DNA from: Winogradskyella eckloniae
GTDB taxonomy: Bacteria > Bacteroidota > Bacteroidia > Flavobacteriales > Flavobacteriaceae
Direction: 5' to 3'
NCBI RefSeq assembly: GCF_013249045.1
Contig: NZ_JABRWP010000007.1
Span: forward strand, 62,001 to 126,000
Length of the DNA: 64,000 nucleotides
Part shown: in pieces, positions 8,733-17,138 of the stretch
Position numbering within the stretch: position 1 is the stretch's first letter
Layout: each line of letters starts with the position of its first letter
Notes under the pieces: model-generated
Told to the model about the DNA's origin: nothing
The model's input: only the letters and a program-made list of their open reading frames with translations
The model's database searches: none
Program-made: the position numbers and the translations under genes

Positions 8733-9917
8733 TTAGCTTAATGCTGCTTTAATACGCTTTATAGCTTCAGTAATTTGTTCTTGAGATGCTGCGTAAGATA
8801 TTCTAATGCAATCCGGATTTCCAAATGCTTCACCAGTAACAGTTGCTACTAAGGCTTCTTCTAACAAAAATAAAGAAAAATCAGAGGCATTATTGATGGT
8901 TTTTCCTTTAATCGTCTTTCCAAAATAAGCTGAAATATTAGGGAATACATAAAACGCACCTTCTGGCTCATTAGATTTAAAGCCTTCAATTTCACTTAAA
9001 AGATCTAAAATTAATTTTCGTCTTACTTTAAATTCGTCAACCATATATTTTACACAAGATGCAGGTGCTTCTAAAGCGGTAATTACGGCACGTTGTGCAA
9101 TACAGTTGGCACCACTAGTAACTTGCCCTTGAATTTTGTTACAAGCTCTAGCAATCCAATCTGGTGCGCCAATGTAACCAATTCTCCAACCCGTCATAGC
9201 AAAAGCTTTAGAAACGCCATTTATAGTTACGGTTCTATCATACATATCTTCAAATTCAGCCATGCTAAAATGACCACCTTTAAAATTAATATGTTCATAG
9301 ATTTCATCTGATACGACATAAATATTAGGATGTTTTTGTAATACATCTGCTAATGCTCTAAGTTCCTCTTTACTGTAAACAGAACCACTTGGGTTACAAG
9401 GAGAACTGTACCAAATCATTTTTGTTTTTGGCGTAATAGCAGCTTCAAGTTGAGCCGCTGTCATTTTAAAATCGTTTTCTATAGACGTTTTAACTTCAAC
9501 GGGTACACCATCATTAAGTTTAATGATGTCGCTGTAACTTACCCAGTACGGACAAGGTAAAATCACTTCGTCTCCTTCATTTAACATTACAGAAGCTATA
9601 TTGTATAAAGCTTGTTTTGCACCTGTAGAAACTACAATTTGTGGTAAGGTATAACTAAGGTTGTTATCACGTTTAAATTTAGTGATAATAGCTTCCTTCA
9701 ATTCTACATAGCCATCTACTGGTGTATAACTGTTGTAGTTTTGGTTTACGGCTTCAATAGCAGCGTCTTTAATAAAATCTGGTGTATCAAAGTCTGGTTC
9801 GCCTAAGCTTAATCCTATTATATCTTTTCCTTCTGCTCTTAATTCTCTGGCTTTTGCCGCCATAGCAAGTGTAGCTGATGTGGCTAGGTTGTTAATTCTA
9901 TCCGAAAGTTGGTTCAT
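8733..9917 (-). CDS. Pyridoxal phosphate-dependent aminotransferase, aspartate aminotransferase type
   Basis: The 394-residue protein is a fold-type I, class I aminotransferase, most like the Ib-type aspartate aminotransferases. Visible hallmarks are the substrate-binding GEPDFDTP (39-46), SSPCNPSG with the cofactor Asn (171-178), VVSDEIYEH (201-209) with the Asp that binds the pyridine nitrogen, and SKAFAMTGWRIGY with the Schiff-base Lys237. It should transfer amino groups between aspartate and 2-oxoglutarate, though substrate range varies in this family. The start ATG lies 36 bases after the desaturase stop, so it may be read from that gene's promoter. It ends at the hairpin at 8678-8716. 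Confidence 0.88.
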   Translation of the reverse strand: MNQLSDRINNLATSATLAMAAKARELRAEGKDIIGLSLGEPDFDTPDFIKDAAIEAVNQNYNSYTPVDGYVELKEAIITKFKRDNNLSYTLPQIVVSTGAKQALYNIASVMLNEGDEVILPCPYWVSYSDIIKLNDGVPVEVKTSIENDFKMTAAQLEAAITPKTKMIWYSSPCNPSGSVYSKEELRALADVLQKHPNIYVVSDEIYEHINFKGGHFSMAEFEDMYDRTVTINGVSKAFAMTGWRIGYIGAPDWIARACNKIQGQVTSGANCIAQRAVITALEAPASCVKYMVDEFKVRRKLILDLLSEIEGFKSNEPEGAFYVFPNISAYFGKTIKGKTINNASDFSLFLLEEALVATVTGEAFGNPDCIRISYAASQEQITEAIKRIKAALS

Positions 9918-9953
9918 GTGGTTGTATTAATTTTATTCTAAGAAATGAATGTA

Positions 9954-11051
9954 TTAAGCCAAGGTTGGCTTTTTACCTAATTGTTTTAATTGTTGATAGT
10001 GTTCTGAAATTGCTTTCCAAATCGTATTATACTCATTGTATGGTAAACTAAACTCATGTGCAGTTTCTCTTACTATTTTTGCAATGTGCTTATAATGTAC
10101 ATGGCTAATGTTTGAAAACAAATGATGCTCAACCTGTCTATTTAATCCGCCTGTATAGAATTCTACAATCCAACTTTTTGGTGAAAAATTAGACGTCGTA
10201 AATAGCTGATGAATAGCCCAAGTATTTTTCATTGTTCCATTTTCATCTGGTAGAGGCATTTCAGTATTTGGCATAACGTGTGCTAATTGAAAAATGACAC
10301 TTAAAATCATTCCGGCTGTGTAATGCATAATTAAAAAGCCTATTAAAACTTCCCACCAGGCATATCCTAGCGCTAATGGTAAAACAACCCAAATGGTATA
10401 GTAAAGTATTTTACCAATAATTAACTTAGTCCATTGTGTTGCTGGATTCGGAAAATCCCCATAAGATAATTTTCTCTTTAAATACTGATAGGTTTGTTTA
10501 AAATCGGTAGTTATGGCCCAATTTACAGTGAGTAGTCCATACAAAACAAAGGCATAATATTTTTGATACTTATGTATTTTCAACCATTTAGCATGCTTGG
10601 AGAATCTAATTATTCTACCTGCATCAATATCTTCATCATGGCCTTGGATATTAGTATATGTATGGTGAAGTACATTGTGTTGTACTTTCCAGTTGTAGTC
10701 GTTTCCAGCTAATATATGAATACTACTTCCCATTAATTTATTAACCCATTTTTTACTAGAAAAAGAGCCATGATTGGCATCGTGCATCACGTTCATACCT
10801 ACTCCAGCCATACCAATACCAATTGTAATCATGAGTGTAATTTGTAACCACACTGGTAAGTCATTAATAGATAATAAAATTACTAAAGGACCTAGTAAAA
10901 GCGTAAACATAATTATGGCTTTAGTATAAAGCTTCCAATTACCTGTTTTTTTTATATTATTTTCTTTGAAGTAATTATTAACGCGTTTGTTTAGGGTTCT
11001 AAAGAATTTAGCAGAGTCTGTTCTAGAGAATTTTACAGTTTGTTGTGCCAT
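9954..11051 (-). CDS. Membrane fatty acid desaturase (acyl-lipid/acyl-CoA type)
   Basis: This 365-residue integral membrane di-iron enzyme should introduce a double bond into a fatty acyl chain, which would keep membranes fluid. The three histidine boxes are intact: HDANH (90-94), HNVLHH (125-130) and QVEHH (306-310). The Gln in the third box is typical of front-end/linoleoyl-type desaturases. Hydrophobic pairs lie around residues 45-90 and 200-250. There is no N-terminal cytochrome b5 domain. A promoter-like pair lies at 11105-11131, about 54 bases before the start. The regiospecificity cannot be told from sequence. Confidence 0.88.
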   Translation of the reverse strand: MAQQTVKFSRTDSAKFFRTLNKRVNNYFKENNIKKTGNWKLYTKAIIMFTLLLGPLVILLSINDLPVWLQITLMITIGIGMAGVGMNVMHDANHGSFSSKKWVNKLMGSSIHILAGNDYNWKVQHNVLHHTYTNIQGHDEDIDAGRIIRFSKHAKWLKIHKYQKYYAFVLYGLLTVNWAITTDFKQTYQYLKRKLSYGDFPNPATQWTKLIIGKILYYTIWVVLPLALGYAWWEVLIGFLIMHYTAGMILSVIFQLAHVMPNTEMPLPDENGTMKNTWAIHQLFTTSNFSPKSWIVEFYTGGLNRQVEHHLFSNISHVHYKHIAKIVRETAHEFSLPYNEYNTIWKAISEHYQQLKQLGKKPTLA

Positions 11052-11104
11052 TAGTTTATCTTTTTATGTTATAACGTAAGGGATTTAAAATCATTATAAC
11101 GCAA

Positions 11105-11131
11105 CAAAGATAGTTAATAAATAAAAAGCAA
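11105..11131 (-). promoter_or_regulatory. Candidate promoter for the desaturase gene
   Basis: On the minus strand, TTG is followed after 16 bases by TATCTTTG, matching the flavobacterial TTG ... TAnnTTTG arrangement. The -7 box is at 11105-11112, leaving a leader of roughly 50 bases. Confidence 0.5.
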
Positions 11132-11171
11132 CCTTATCCATTTAACATAAATTATACAGATTAAAATTAAG

Positions 11172-11179
11172 TATTTTTG
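11172..11179 (+). promoter_or_regulatory. Candidate -7 box (TATTTTTG) for rsmG
   Basis: TATTTTTG fits TAnnTTTG and ends 15 bases before the rsmG ATG, which would give a very short leader. No -33 element was seen. Confidence 0.4.
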
Positions 11180-11194
11180 TCTAAAATTTTAGCC

Positions 11195-11824
11195 ATGGAA
11201 TTGATCCTAAAATACTTCCCAAATTTAACGGAAAACCAAATTCAACAATTTTCAGCTCTTAAAGCGTTGTACATGGATTGGAACAGTAAAATCAATGTCA
11301 TTTCTCGTAAGGATATTGAAGAGCTTTATCTTAGACATGTATTGCATTCTCTTGGTATTGCCAAGGTTATGCAATTTTCCAATGGCTCATCTATCTTAGA
11401 TGTTGGTACTGGAGGTGGATTTCCTGGTGTTCCTTTAGCTATATTATTTCCAGAATGTCAATTTCATCTGGTAGATAGCATTAATAAAAAACTAAAGGTT
11501 ATTAATGCTGTTGCAGAAGCGATAGAGCTTACAAACATCAAAACAACACATAGTAGAGTAGAAGCCATTGACGAAAAATTTGATTTTATTGTGAGTAGAG
11601 CCGTTACTTCTATGCCTGAGTTTACCACTTGGGTAAAAGGAAAAATTGCTAAAACCCAGCGAAACGAATTAAAAAACGGCATTCTTTACTTAAAAGGAGG
11701 CGATTTAACCGAAGAGTTAAAACAGTATAAATCCGTAAAAGCATATTTATTATCGGATTATTTTGAAGAGTCATTTTTTGAAACAAAAAAAGTGATTCAC
11801 TTACCACTAAAGTTTAAGTCTTAA
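11195..11824 (+). CDS. rsmG: 16S rRNA (guanine-527-N7)-methyltransferase
   Basis: The 209-residue protein methylates G527 of 16S rRNA using SAM. The GidB/RsmG signature is clear: NVISRKDIEELYLRHVLHSL (34-53), the SAM-binding ILDVGTGGGFPGVPLAI (67-83), and SRAVTSM later on. An in-frame TTG at 11177 lies inside the likely -7 box, so the ATG at 11195 is the start. It stands alone; the next gene starts 112 bases later on the same strand, after a short inverted repeat. Confidence 0.93.
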   Translation: MELILKYFPNLTENQIQQFSALKALYMDWNSKINVISRKDIEELYLRHVLHSLGIAKVMQFSNGSSILDVGTGGGFPGVPLAILFPECQFHLVDSINKKLKVINAVAEAIELTNIKTTHSRVEAIDEKFDFIVSRAVTSMPEFTTWVKGKIAKTQRNELKNGILYLKGGDLTEELKQYKSVKAYLLSDYFEESFFETKKVIHLPLKFKS

Positions 11825-11866
11825 ATATGCTATAAAATGGGTGTTGGTCGTTTTCAGTACTATAAA

Positions 11867-11884
11867 TACCCTGAAAACAGGGTA
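11867..11884. other. Short perfect inverted repeat between rsmG and the zinc-ribbon gene
   Basis: TACCCTG and CAGGGTA pair around an AAAA loop, 42 bases after the rsmG stop. The following bases are only moderately T-rich, so it may be a weak terminator or an operator for the next operon. Confidence 0.45.
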
Positions 11885-11936
11885 ATTTGTTATTAAGAAT
11901 TTATAGAATTTTACATCGTAATAAACCGACACAAAT

Positions 11937-12146
11937 ATGTCTAATCCATTTAAAAAAATCACAAATAACGCAGCCAAGAGTAAAAATTCAATGTATAATA
12001 CAGAAGCTCATAGCGAAACTACTGTTAATACGAGAGACTGCGACACTTGTGGTGCACCTAGACCAAAAAAAACGGATTTATCAATATGTAGTTATTGTAA
12101 AACCTCTTTTATGGATATAGGAACGGTTATAAAATCTGATAATTAA
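11937..12146 (+). CDS. Small zinc-ribbon protein, unknown function
   Basis: The protein has 69 residues. The first 30 are polar and probably disordered. The second half holds two CxxC knuckles, CDTCGAPRP and CSYCKTS, spaced 14 residues apart, which should bind one zinc ion as a zinc ribbon. A longer overlapping frame from 11887 is rejected because it lacks this motif. The gene is one base from the next gene and starts a likely five-gene operon ending at 17073. No enzymatic residues are seen. Zinc ribbons of this kind are often accessory to SPFH or PspA-type membrane-stress proteins, which fits the SPFH gene downstream. Confidence 0.7.
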   Translation: MSNPFKKITNNAAKSKNSMYNTEAHSETTVNTRDCDTCGAPRPKKTDLSICSYCKTSFMDIGTVIKSDN

Positions 12147-12147
12147 A

Positions 12148-12924
12148 ATGGACAAAAAGCAAGAGTTAATTAATAAATGGGATGCCTTTCTGTTAAAGAT
12201 TGAGAATAGGTTTACCGATTCTTTAAACCATGCCAAGGAAGCAAGCGTTGCTCAATTGGAAGAATCAGATTACGACTTTGAAACTACAATGCGTGGCTGG
12301 CAAGGTATGAAAGCACAAATTAGGAAGTTAACCGATAAGATAGATGAGGTTTGGGATGAAAAGGTAGAGCCTCAAATGGAATCGGTAGGCGATTTTGCCT
12401 CGGATGAATATACAAAAGGGTCTAATTTAAATGATAAACTTGAAGAGGATTTACAACGCTTTGAACGCCAGTTAGAAGGCGAACTGTCACAAATATTTTA
12501 CGATCATGCTATTAAAGTTGCAGATAAAAAACACAATTGTACACAGTGTGATGCAGAGATACAAATTAGAAACGACCTTTTTAGAGCACAATATATAACC
12601 TGTAGTTTTTGTAATACAGTAAATACGATTGCACCAGAAGCTAAGTTTTTAAAAGTAGGTTGGGGAATTGTAGACAATATTGCAAAAGTAAAAACACAGA
12701 CAGAATTTGATGCTATGGAAGCGGCAGTAGAAGCGATTAGGCTTCATCGTGGGCAAGCTCCAGAATCGTATTGGGAAACCTATAAAAAAGCACATTCAGA
12801 ATATTGGGATCGTTTTTTTAAAGCCCGAATAACGCTAAATTCAGAACTACAGAATCGTTACGAAGACGATATTAAGCGAAAACAGAAAGAATTTGATAAT
12901 TATAAAAAAATACAAACAACTTAA
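12148..12924 (+). CDS. Coiled-coil protein with internal zinc ribbon, unknown function
   Basis: This 258-residue protein has no signal peptide or membrane helix. Residues 1-115 are charged and helical (for example NHAKEASVAQLEESDYDF and KIDEVWDEKVEPQMES). Residues about 131-152 hold CTQC and CSFC, 17 residues apart, a zinc ribbon like that of the gene before. The last 100 residues are again helical, with many Trp, Glu and Arg. I do not recognise the family. The start ATG is one base after the previous stop, and the next gene starts 4 bases downstream, so expression is tightly linked. It could scaffold the SPFH protein encoded two genes later. Confidence 0.65.
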   Translation: MDKKQELINKWDAFLLKIENRFTDSLNHAKEASVAQLEESDYDFETTMRGWQGMKAQIRKLTDKIDEVWDEKVEPQMESVGDFASDEYTKGSNLNDKLEEDLQRFERQLEGELSQIFYDHAIKVADKKHNCTQCDAEIQIRNDLFRAQYITCSFCNTVNTIAPEAKFLKVGWGIVDNIAKVKTQTEFDAMEAAVEAIRLHRGQAPESYWETYKKAHSEYWDRFFKARITLNSELQNRYEDDIKRKQKEFDNYKKIQTT

Positions 12925-12928
12925 AATC

Positions 12929-13489
12929 ATGGAAAAAATAAATGGAGTTTCTTTTGAAGATTGGGGAGCAGCTTGTGGAAATATAGCTCAAGGTATGCAA
13001 GAAGATGAGGTGTGTAAAATATTAGGCTTAGAATTACCAGTATGGCAACAAACTAACGAAGCTTGGGGCGCGAAATTAGGCGATATTATGGCCGAAGATA
13101 TGACCGTAGCGACAACATATGCTGGTTTTTTTACAAACCCTAAAGTTGGTAAGTTTTCGGGAGTATCTGGTGGAAATAGCTTAGATACATTGTTAGAACA
13201 AGTACCGGATTACGATGCATTTCAAAAAATATTTTGGCACCAATCAGTGGCTTCAGAACAAGGAATGGATGCTGCAGCAATTTTAGAACAATATAATTTT
13301 AATTTACATGATTGGAGCAGTATAAGTATGCATTACAGTACTTGGTTTCATAATTATGTTAATCATGAAAGTGCAGAATACGAAGCCAACTATAGAGAAA
13401 CATCTGCAATTTCAGATAAGTGGCAGAACTACTGGAAAGAGAATTTTAAGTCGGATGGTGTAGATTTAGCTGAAGATATAGATTTCTAA
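12929..13489 (+). CDS. Conserved-looking cytoplasmic protein, unknown function
   Basis: The protein has 186 residues from the ATG at 12929. That start is preferred to an upstream ATG at 12893, which would overlap the previous gene by 32 bases. It has no signal or membrane segment. It is acidic and rich in aromatic residues (DWGAACGNIAQGM near the N-terminus, HDWSSISMHYSTWF in the middle). I cannot name the family with confidence; it may belong to one of the unnamed (DUF) families found in operons with SPFH genes. It is followed after 12 bases by the SPFH gene. Confidence 0.6.
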   Translation: MEKINGVSFEDWGAACGNIAQGMQEDEVCKILGLELPVWQQTNEAWGAKLGDIMAEDMTVATTYAGFFTNPKVGKFSGVSGGNSLDTLLEQVPDYDAFQKIFWHQSVASEQGMDAAAILEQYNFNLHDWSSISMHYSTWFHNYVNHESAEYEANYRETSAISDKWQNYWKENFKSDGVDLAEDIDF

Positions 13490-13501
13490 AAAATAAAAGT
13501 T

Positions 13502-14491
13502 ATGGGTATTTTAAATCAAATGCGTTCAGTAATTCAGTGGGAAAGCCCTCAGCAATACCAGCTGTTTTACAAATTTACAGATAGAGGTGATGAGCTAAAA
13601 AATGCTTCAAAACTTATCTTACAAGAAGGGCAAGGTTGTGTCTTTACTTACGAAGGTAAAATAGAAGGTGTTTTTGATGAAGCAGGAATTTATGATCTAA
13701 AAACAGACAATAAACCTTTTATTACAACTATTAAAAAATTAATGAATGCTTTTGAGAGTGAGCACAAAACAGGTATTTGGTTCTATAGAAAGGTAGATAT
13801 GCTCAATATTCGTTGGGGAACTCGTATTCCTATTACTTACAATGATCCTGTTTATGCATTTCCTGTTCACTTACGAGGCTATGGAAATTATTCATTAAAG
13901 ATTACAGAGCCTAAAAACTTTTTTATCAATGTTTTGGCTGGTCAGTCCAACTATTATGTTGATGAATTACAAGAGATTTTCTTAAGTCGTATCACGCAAC
14001 CCATTTCTAATTATTTGGCGAATGCAAAATTCTCTTATGCAGAAATTGATAGTAACATTGAAAATATAGCTAGAGAAACCCAAGAGCGAACTGTACAAAT
14101 TTTTGAAGAATTAGGCTTTCAATTATTAGATTTTAGAATAGAAGGTACATCTTTTGATAAAGACACTAACAAGAGGATAGATGAGATAAGTAACATGCAA
14201 GCAGAGGTTAAGGCCGCAAATATTGCAGGTGTAGACTATGCAGAACTTCAGAAATTAAAAGCTATGCGAGATATGGCTAAAAATGAAGGAATGGCAGGTA
14301 CAAGCATGGGTATGTTTGCAGGTATGAACATGGGAAATACTATGCAAGCAAATACTTCAAACGAAAAAAAGGAATCTGCAGCCATTGATATTAGATCTAA
14401 GCTAAAGGATTTAAAAGCCTTATTTGAAGATGAATTAATTTCTGAAGAAGAGTTTTTAGCAAAGAAAAAAGATTTATTAGATAGCATGTAA
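13502..14491 (+). CDS. SPFH-domain protein with C-terminal SHOCT domain (YdjI/virion-core-like)
   Basis: This 329-residue protein starts with an SPFH (stomatin/prohibitin-like) domain of the YdjI type at about residues 20-230. It includes VHLRGYGNYSLKITEP and the coiled helical stretch that follows (NIENIARETQERTVQIFEEL). A Gly/Met-rich linker (GTSMGMFAGMNMGN) leads to a C-terminal SHOCT motif of about 33 residues (KLKDLKALFEDELISEEEF). In Bacillus the comparable YdjI protein sits in a PspA-type membrane-stress operon with zinc-ribbon partners. Here no PspA is present, but two zinc-ribbon proteins precede it. No transmembrane helix is seen, so membrane contact would be peripheral. The domain call is good; the physiological role is inferred. 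Confidence 0.75.
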   Translation: MGILNQMRSVIQWESPQQYQLFYKFTDRGDELKNASKLILQEGQGCVFTYEGKIEGVFDEAGIYDLKTDNKPFITTIKKLMNAFESEHKTGIWFYRKVDMLNIRWGTRIPITYNDPVYAFPVHLRGYGNYSLKITEPKNFFINVLAGQSNYYVDELQEIFLSRITQPISNYLANAKFSYAEIDSNIENIARETQERTVQIFEELGFQLLDFRIEGTSFDKDTNKRIDEISNMQAEVKAANIAGVDYAELQKLKAMRDMAKNEGMAGTSMGMFAGMNMGNTMQANTSNEKKESAAIDIRSKLKDLKALFEDELISEEEFLAKKKDLLDSM

Positions 14492-14520
14492 TTTGCTATA
14501 CCACCACAAACCAAATTAAA

Positions 14521-17073
14521 ATGAAGAATACAATAATATTACTATGTATAATTTTGGGTGCAGTGCTAAATATTAGCGCTCAGCAAGACACTATTTATTT
14601 CAGTATAGACTGGAAGGAAACCGTAAAGGACAGTGCCGCATTTTTTCGTCCTCCTATAAAAAAAGAAGGTGATTTATATCGCATTGAAGACTTTTATGCC
14701 TCTGGTCAGCCTCAAATGAGTGCTTTATCTAAAAGTGAAAATAATACCTTGTTTCATGGTAAAGTAACCTGGTATAATGAGGATGGTACTGTATCTCAAA
14801 GTGGTAATTATGTAAACAATAGATTGAATGGAGAATTTATATCTTTTCTCAACAATAAGAAATTGACGGCTATTTATAAAGATGGCTATTTTGTTGAAGG
14901 TGAAAGTAATAGAGGTAATGCAGCAAGTCGAAATAGCTTTTATACTGAAATAAAAAATGATACTATATTAGAGATTGTTTATGATGGAGATATAAAGGGT
15001 ATTCGTTATGAAACGTATAGTTTAAAAAAAGGGGGACGTTTTCTCTCTAAGTATTACGACGATAAAGGTAAGCTTATTTCAGAATTACGAAGTACACGAA
15101 ACGGTTATCAAAAGGGTAAAGCAGTGTATTACTATTACTACCCTATGCGTGTAAAACAAATAGCGCATTATCCTTTTGGTCAATTTCTCACTGAATCATT
15201 TTACTATAGAAATGGACAAGTAAGAACTGAATTTGAGCAAAAACCAGAATTTAAGAAAAGTTTTTATACACCAAATGGAGACCTTTTAGGTCGTATAACA
15301 TATATTTTAGATAACAATTACTTAAAGCCAAATAACGGAACTGAATTCAAGTTTTTTTATAGTAGTAATAAAGATGCTGAAGGAGTAATAGTATCTAAAA
15401 AAGTATACAAAGACACTAAACTACAAAGCGAAGAGTTTTACTATGAAAATGGTCAATTAAAAACGATCAGTACCTATAACGATGGCAAAAAGGAGCAACA
15501 AGTTAGTTATAGTGAAAACGGAGAAGAAATTGCGCGTATGAGCTATAAAGACTATTATCCAATTACAGGTACTGAGATCATTGGTGATAAAAAATCAATA
15601 TATAAAGATGGTGAATTAATAAAAGAAATTAATGTTTATCATAATACCGACATTGTTTTTAGTGAAAAAACGCAAGACAAGGAAACCTACTTTGATAAGG
15701 AAGGACGAGTTTTAGGGATCTTAAATATTGAATATCAAAATAAATTTGGAAAACCTTTAAACGGAAAACGATTTTATCCTGGCTATGATATAGATATTTC
15801 TAGTATTGAAACTTTTGAAGATGGCCACATTAAAGAAAAAACATCGTTTAAGCCTAAAGTGTTAGAAGATAAAAAAATAGAAATATATAAGCGTACGGAA
15901 GTTTATAAAAGTGGTAGTTATGAAAAGGAGAGGGAAATTGTTTACTATAGCAATGGGTCTAAACAAAGTGAAATAACCTATAAGTCATACAATAAAATTA
16001 TCGGAAATTTTTATAACGATAAAGAAGAGCTTATCGGTACCTATGACTATGCTAAAAAGGATGGTGTTTTATACGAGTTTTTTTACGATTCTGATGAAGT
16101 ACAGCTCATGAAAGAACAGGACAATGGCAAATTAATTAAGTTAAAGAAATACGACTATGAAAACTATAGAAGTTACGAAAAAGTAAATCCGGTATTAATA
16201 GAAGATATCGATGTATCGTGTTGTGCAGCGACTTATTTAAAAAATGGAGACGTATTTTCTAAAGCAACTTTTAAAGATGGAACACCATGGAATGGAACTA
16301 TATATGATTTTGGTTTGCGTGAAATGATGACTATAAAAAATGGTTTAAGAGAAGGTGCGTATAAAAAGTATAGCTATGGTCAAACTCAAATAATAGAGGA
16401 AGGGCAATACGCTAATAATAAAAAAGAGGGTGTTTTTAAATCGTACAATTATCTAGGGAATGTACAAAGTACAGAAACTTATGTAAACGATCAATTAAAT
16501 GGAAAAGCCGTTTATTTTAATGATAAAGGAGAAGAGGTTTCATCCTTAATTTATAAGGATAATAAGCCATTTGAAGGTAAAAAAACAACAGATGCAGGTA
16601 ATTATTCAAAGCCAACTGAAGAAACCTATAGTAATGGATTTTTAGTTGAAAGAGTGTCATATGATGATAACGGTAAACGTATTACCAAGTTTGAAAATGG
16701 ACAGGAAATAGAAACTGTAGCTTATCATGTTGATTCTAACAAAATGCGATTGAAATACACTGTAGAAAATATGTATATCAACGGAGACGTCGTTAGATAC
16801 GATGAAAGCGGAAAAGTACAAAACAAAGCAGTTTTTAAAAATAATAAATTAGAATCAGGTGTTGTTTTCATTTCTGGATCGATCACCTATGATAATAATG
16901 TAAAATACATGGTTTTAAGTAAGCAGTCAGATCAATTAACGATAAAACTAATAGGTCATAATGATGAAACGATATTTTACGCAAAGGAGAATATAAATGC
17001 AGGTAGTAGGGCAAACTATATTAATAAACTAGGCATTTATCTAGATAATATATCACCCAAATCATTGTATTAA
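14521..17073 (+). CDS. Large secreted MORN-type repeat protein (YwqK-like repeats)
   Basis: The 850-residue protein has a signal peptide (MKNTIILLCIILGAVLNISAQ). Most of the chain is built of YwqK/MORN_2-like units of about 20-25 residues of the form Y-x-NGQ-x-K-x-x-x-x-Y-x-DGKK, for example YYENGQLKTISTYNDGKK, YSNGSKQSEITY and YADGxx-like variants. These form beta-hairpin stacks in exported proteins of Bacteroidota. It has no T9SS C-terminal sorting domain and no lipobox, so it is probably periplasmic or outer-membrane associated. It starts 29 bases after the SPFH gene and ends at a hairpin, so it looks like the last gene of that operon. Some annotation pipelines call such proteins YwqK antitoxins; nothing here supports a toxin-antitoxin role. 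Confidence 0.7.
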   Translation: MKNTIILLCIILGAVLNISAQQDTIYFSIDWKETVKDSAAFFRPPIKKEGDLYRIEDFYASGQPQMSALSKSENNTLFHGKVTWYNEDGTVSQSGNYVNNRLNGEFISFLNNKKLTAIYKDGYFVEGESNRGNAASRNSFYTEIKNDTILEIVYDGDIKGIRYETYSLKKGGRFLSKYYDDKGKLISELRSTRNGYQKGKAVYYYYYPMRVKQIAHYPFGQFLTESFYYRNGQVRTEFEQKPEFKKSFYTPNGDLLGRITYILDNNYLKPNNGTEFKFFYSSNKDAEGVIVSKKVYKDTKLQSEEFYYENGQLKTISTYNDGKKEQQVSYSENGEEIARMSYKDYYPITGTEIIGDKKSIYKDGELIKEINVYHNTDIVFSEKTQDKETYFDKEGRVLGILNIEYQNKFGKPLNGKRFYPGYDIDISSIETFEDGHIKEKTSFKPKVLEDKKIEIYKRTEVYKSGSYEKEREIVYYSNGSKQSEITYKSYNKIIGNFYNDKEELIGTYDYAKKDGVLYEFFYDSDEVQLMKEQDNGKLIKLKKYDYENYRSYEKVNPVLIEDIDVSCCAATYLKNGDVFSKATFKDGTPWNGTIYDFGLREMMTIKNGLREGAYKKYSYGQTQIIEEGQYANNKKEGVFKSYNYLGNVQSTETYVNDQLNGKAVYFNDKGEEVSSLIYKDNKPFEGKKTTDAGNYSKPTEETYSNGFLVERVSYDDNGKRITKFENGQEIETVAYHVDSNKMRLKYTVENMYINGDVVRYDESGKVQNKAVFKNNKLESGVVFISGSITYDNNVKYMVLSKQSDQLTIKLIGHNDETIFYAKENINAGSRANYINKLGIYLDNISPKSLY

Positions 17074-17083
17074 TAGGGGAAAT

Positions 17084-17120
17084 AAAAAAACCGTTTGAAA
17101 TTAGTCAAACGGTTTTTTTA
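17084..17120. terminator. Bidirectional hairpin terminator
   Basis: AAAAAACCGTTTGA pairs with TCAAACGGTTTTTT around a six-base loop. It ends the MORN-repeat gene and, on the other strand, the small T9SS cargo gene. Confidence 0.88.
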
Positions 17121-17138
17121 TTCAAGCTAAAGAAATAT

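Noticed and set aside
11887..12120. Longer open frame overlapping the zinc-ribbon gene
   Set aside because: It has no domain and an implausible composition, while the frame starting at 11937 has two CxxC knuckles and fits the tight operon spacing.
14521..17073. Toxin-antitoxin role for the MORN-repeat protein
   Set aside because: Repeats of this kind are sometimes labelled YwqK antitoxin, but no toxin gene is adjacent and the protein has a signal peptide, so a toxin-antitoxin claim is not supported.
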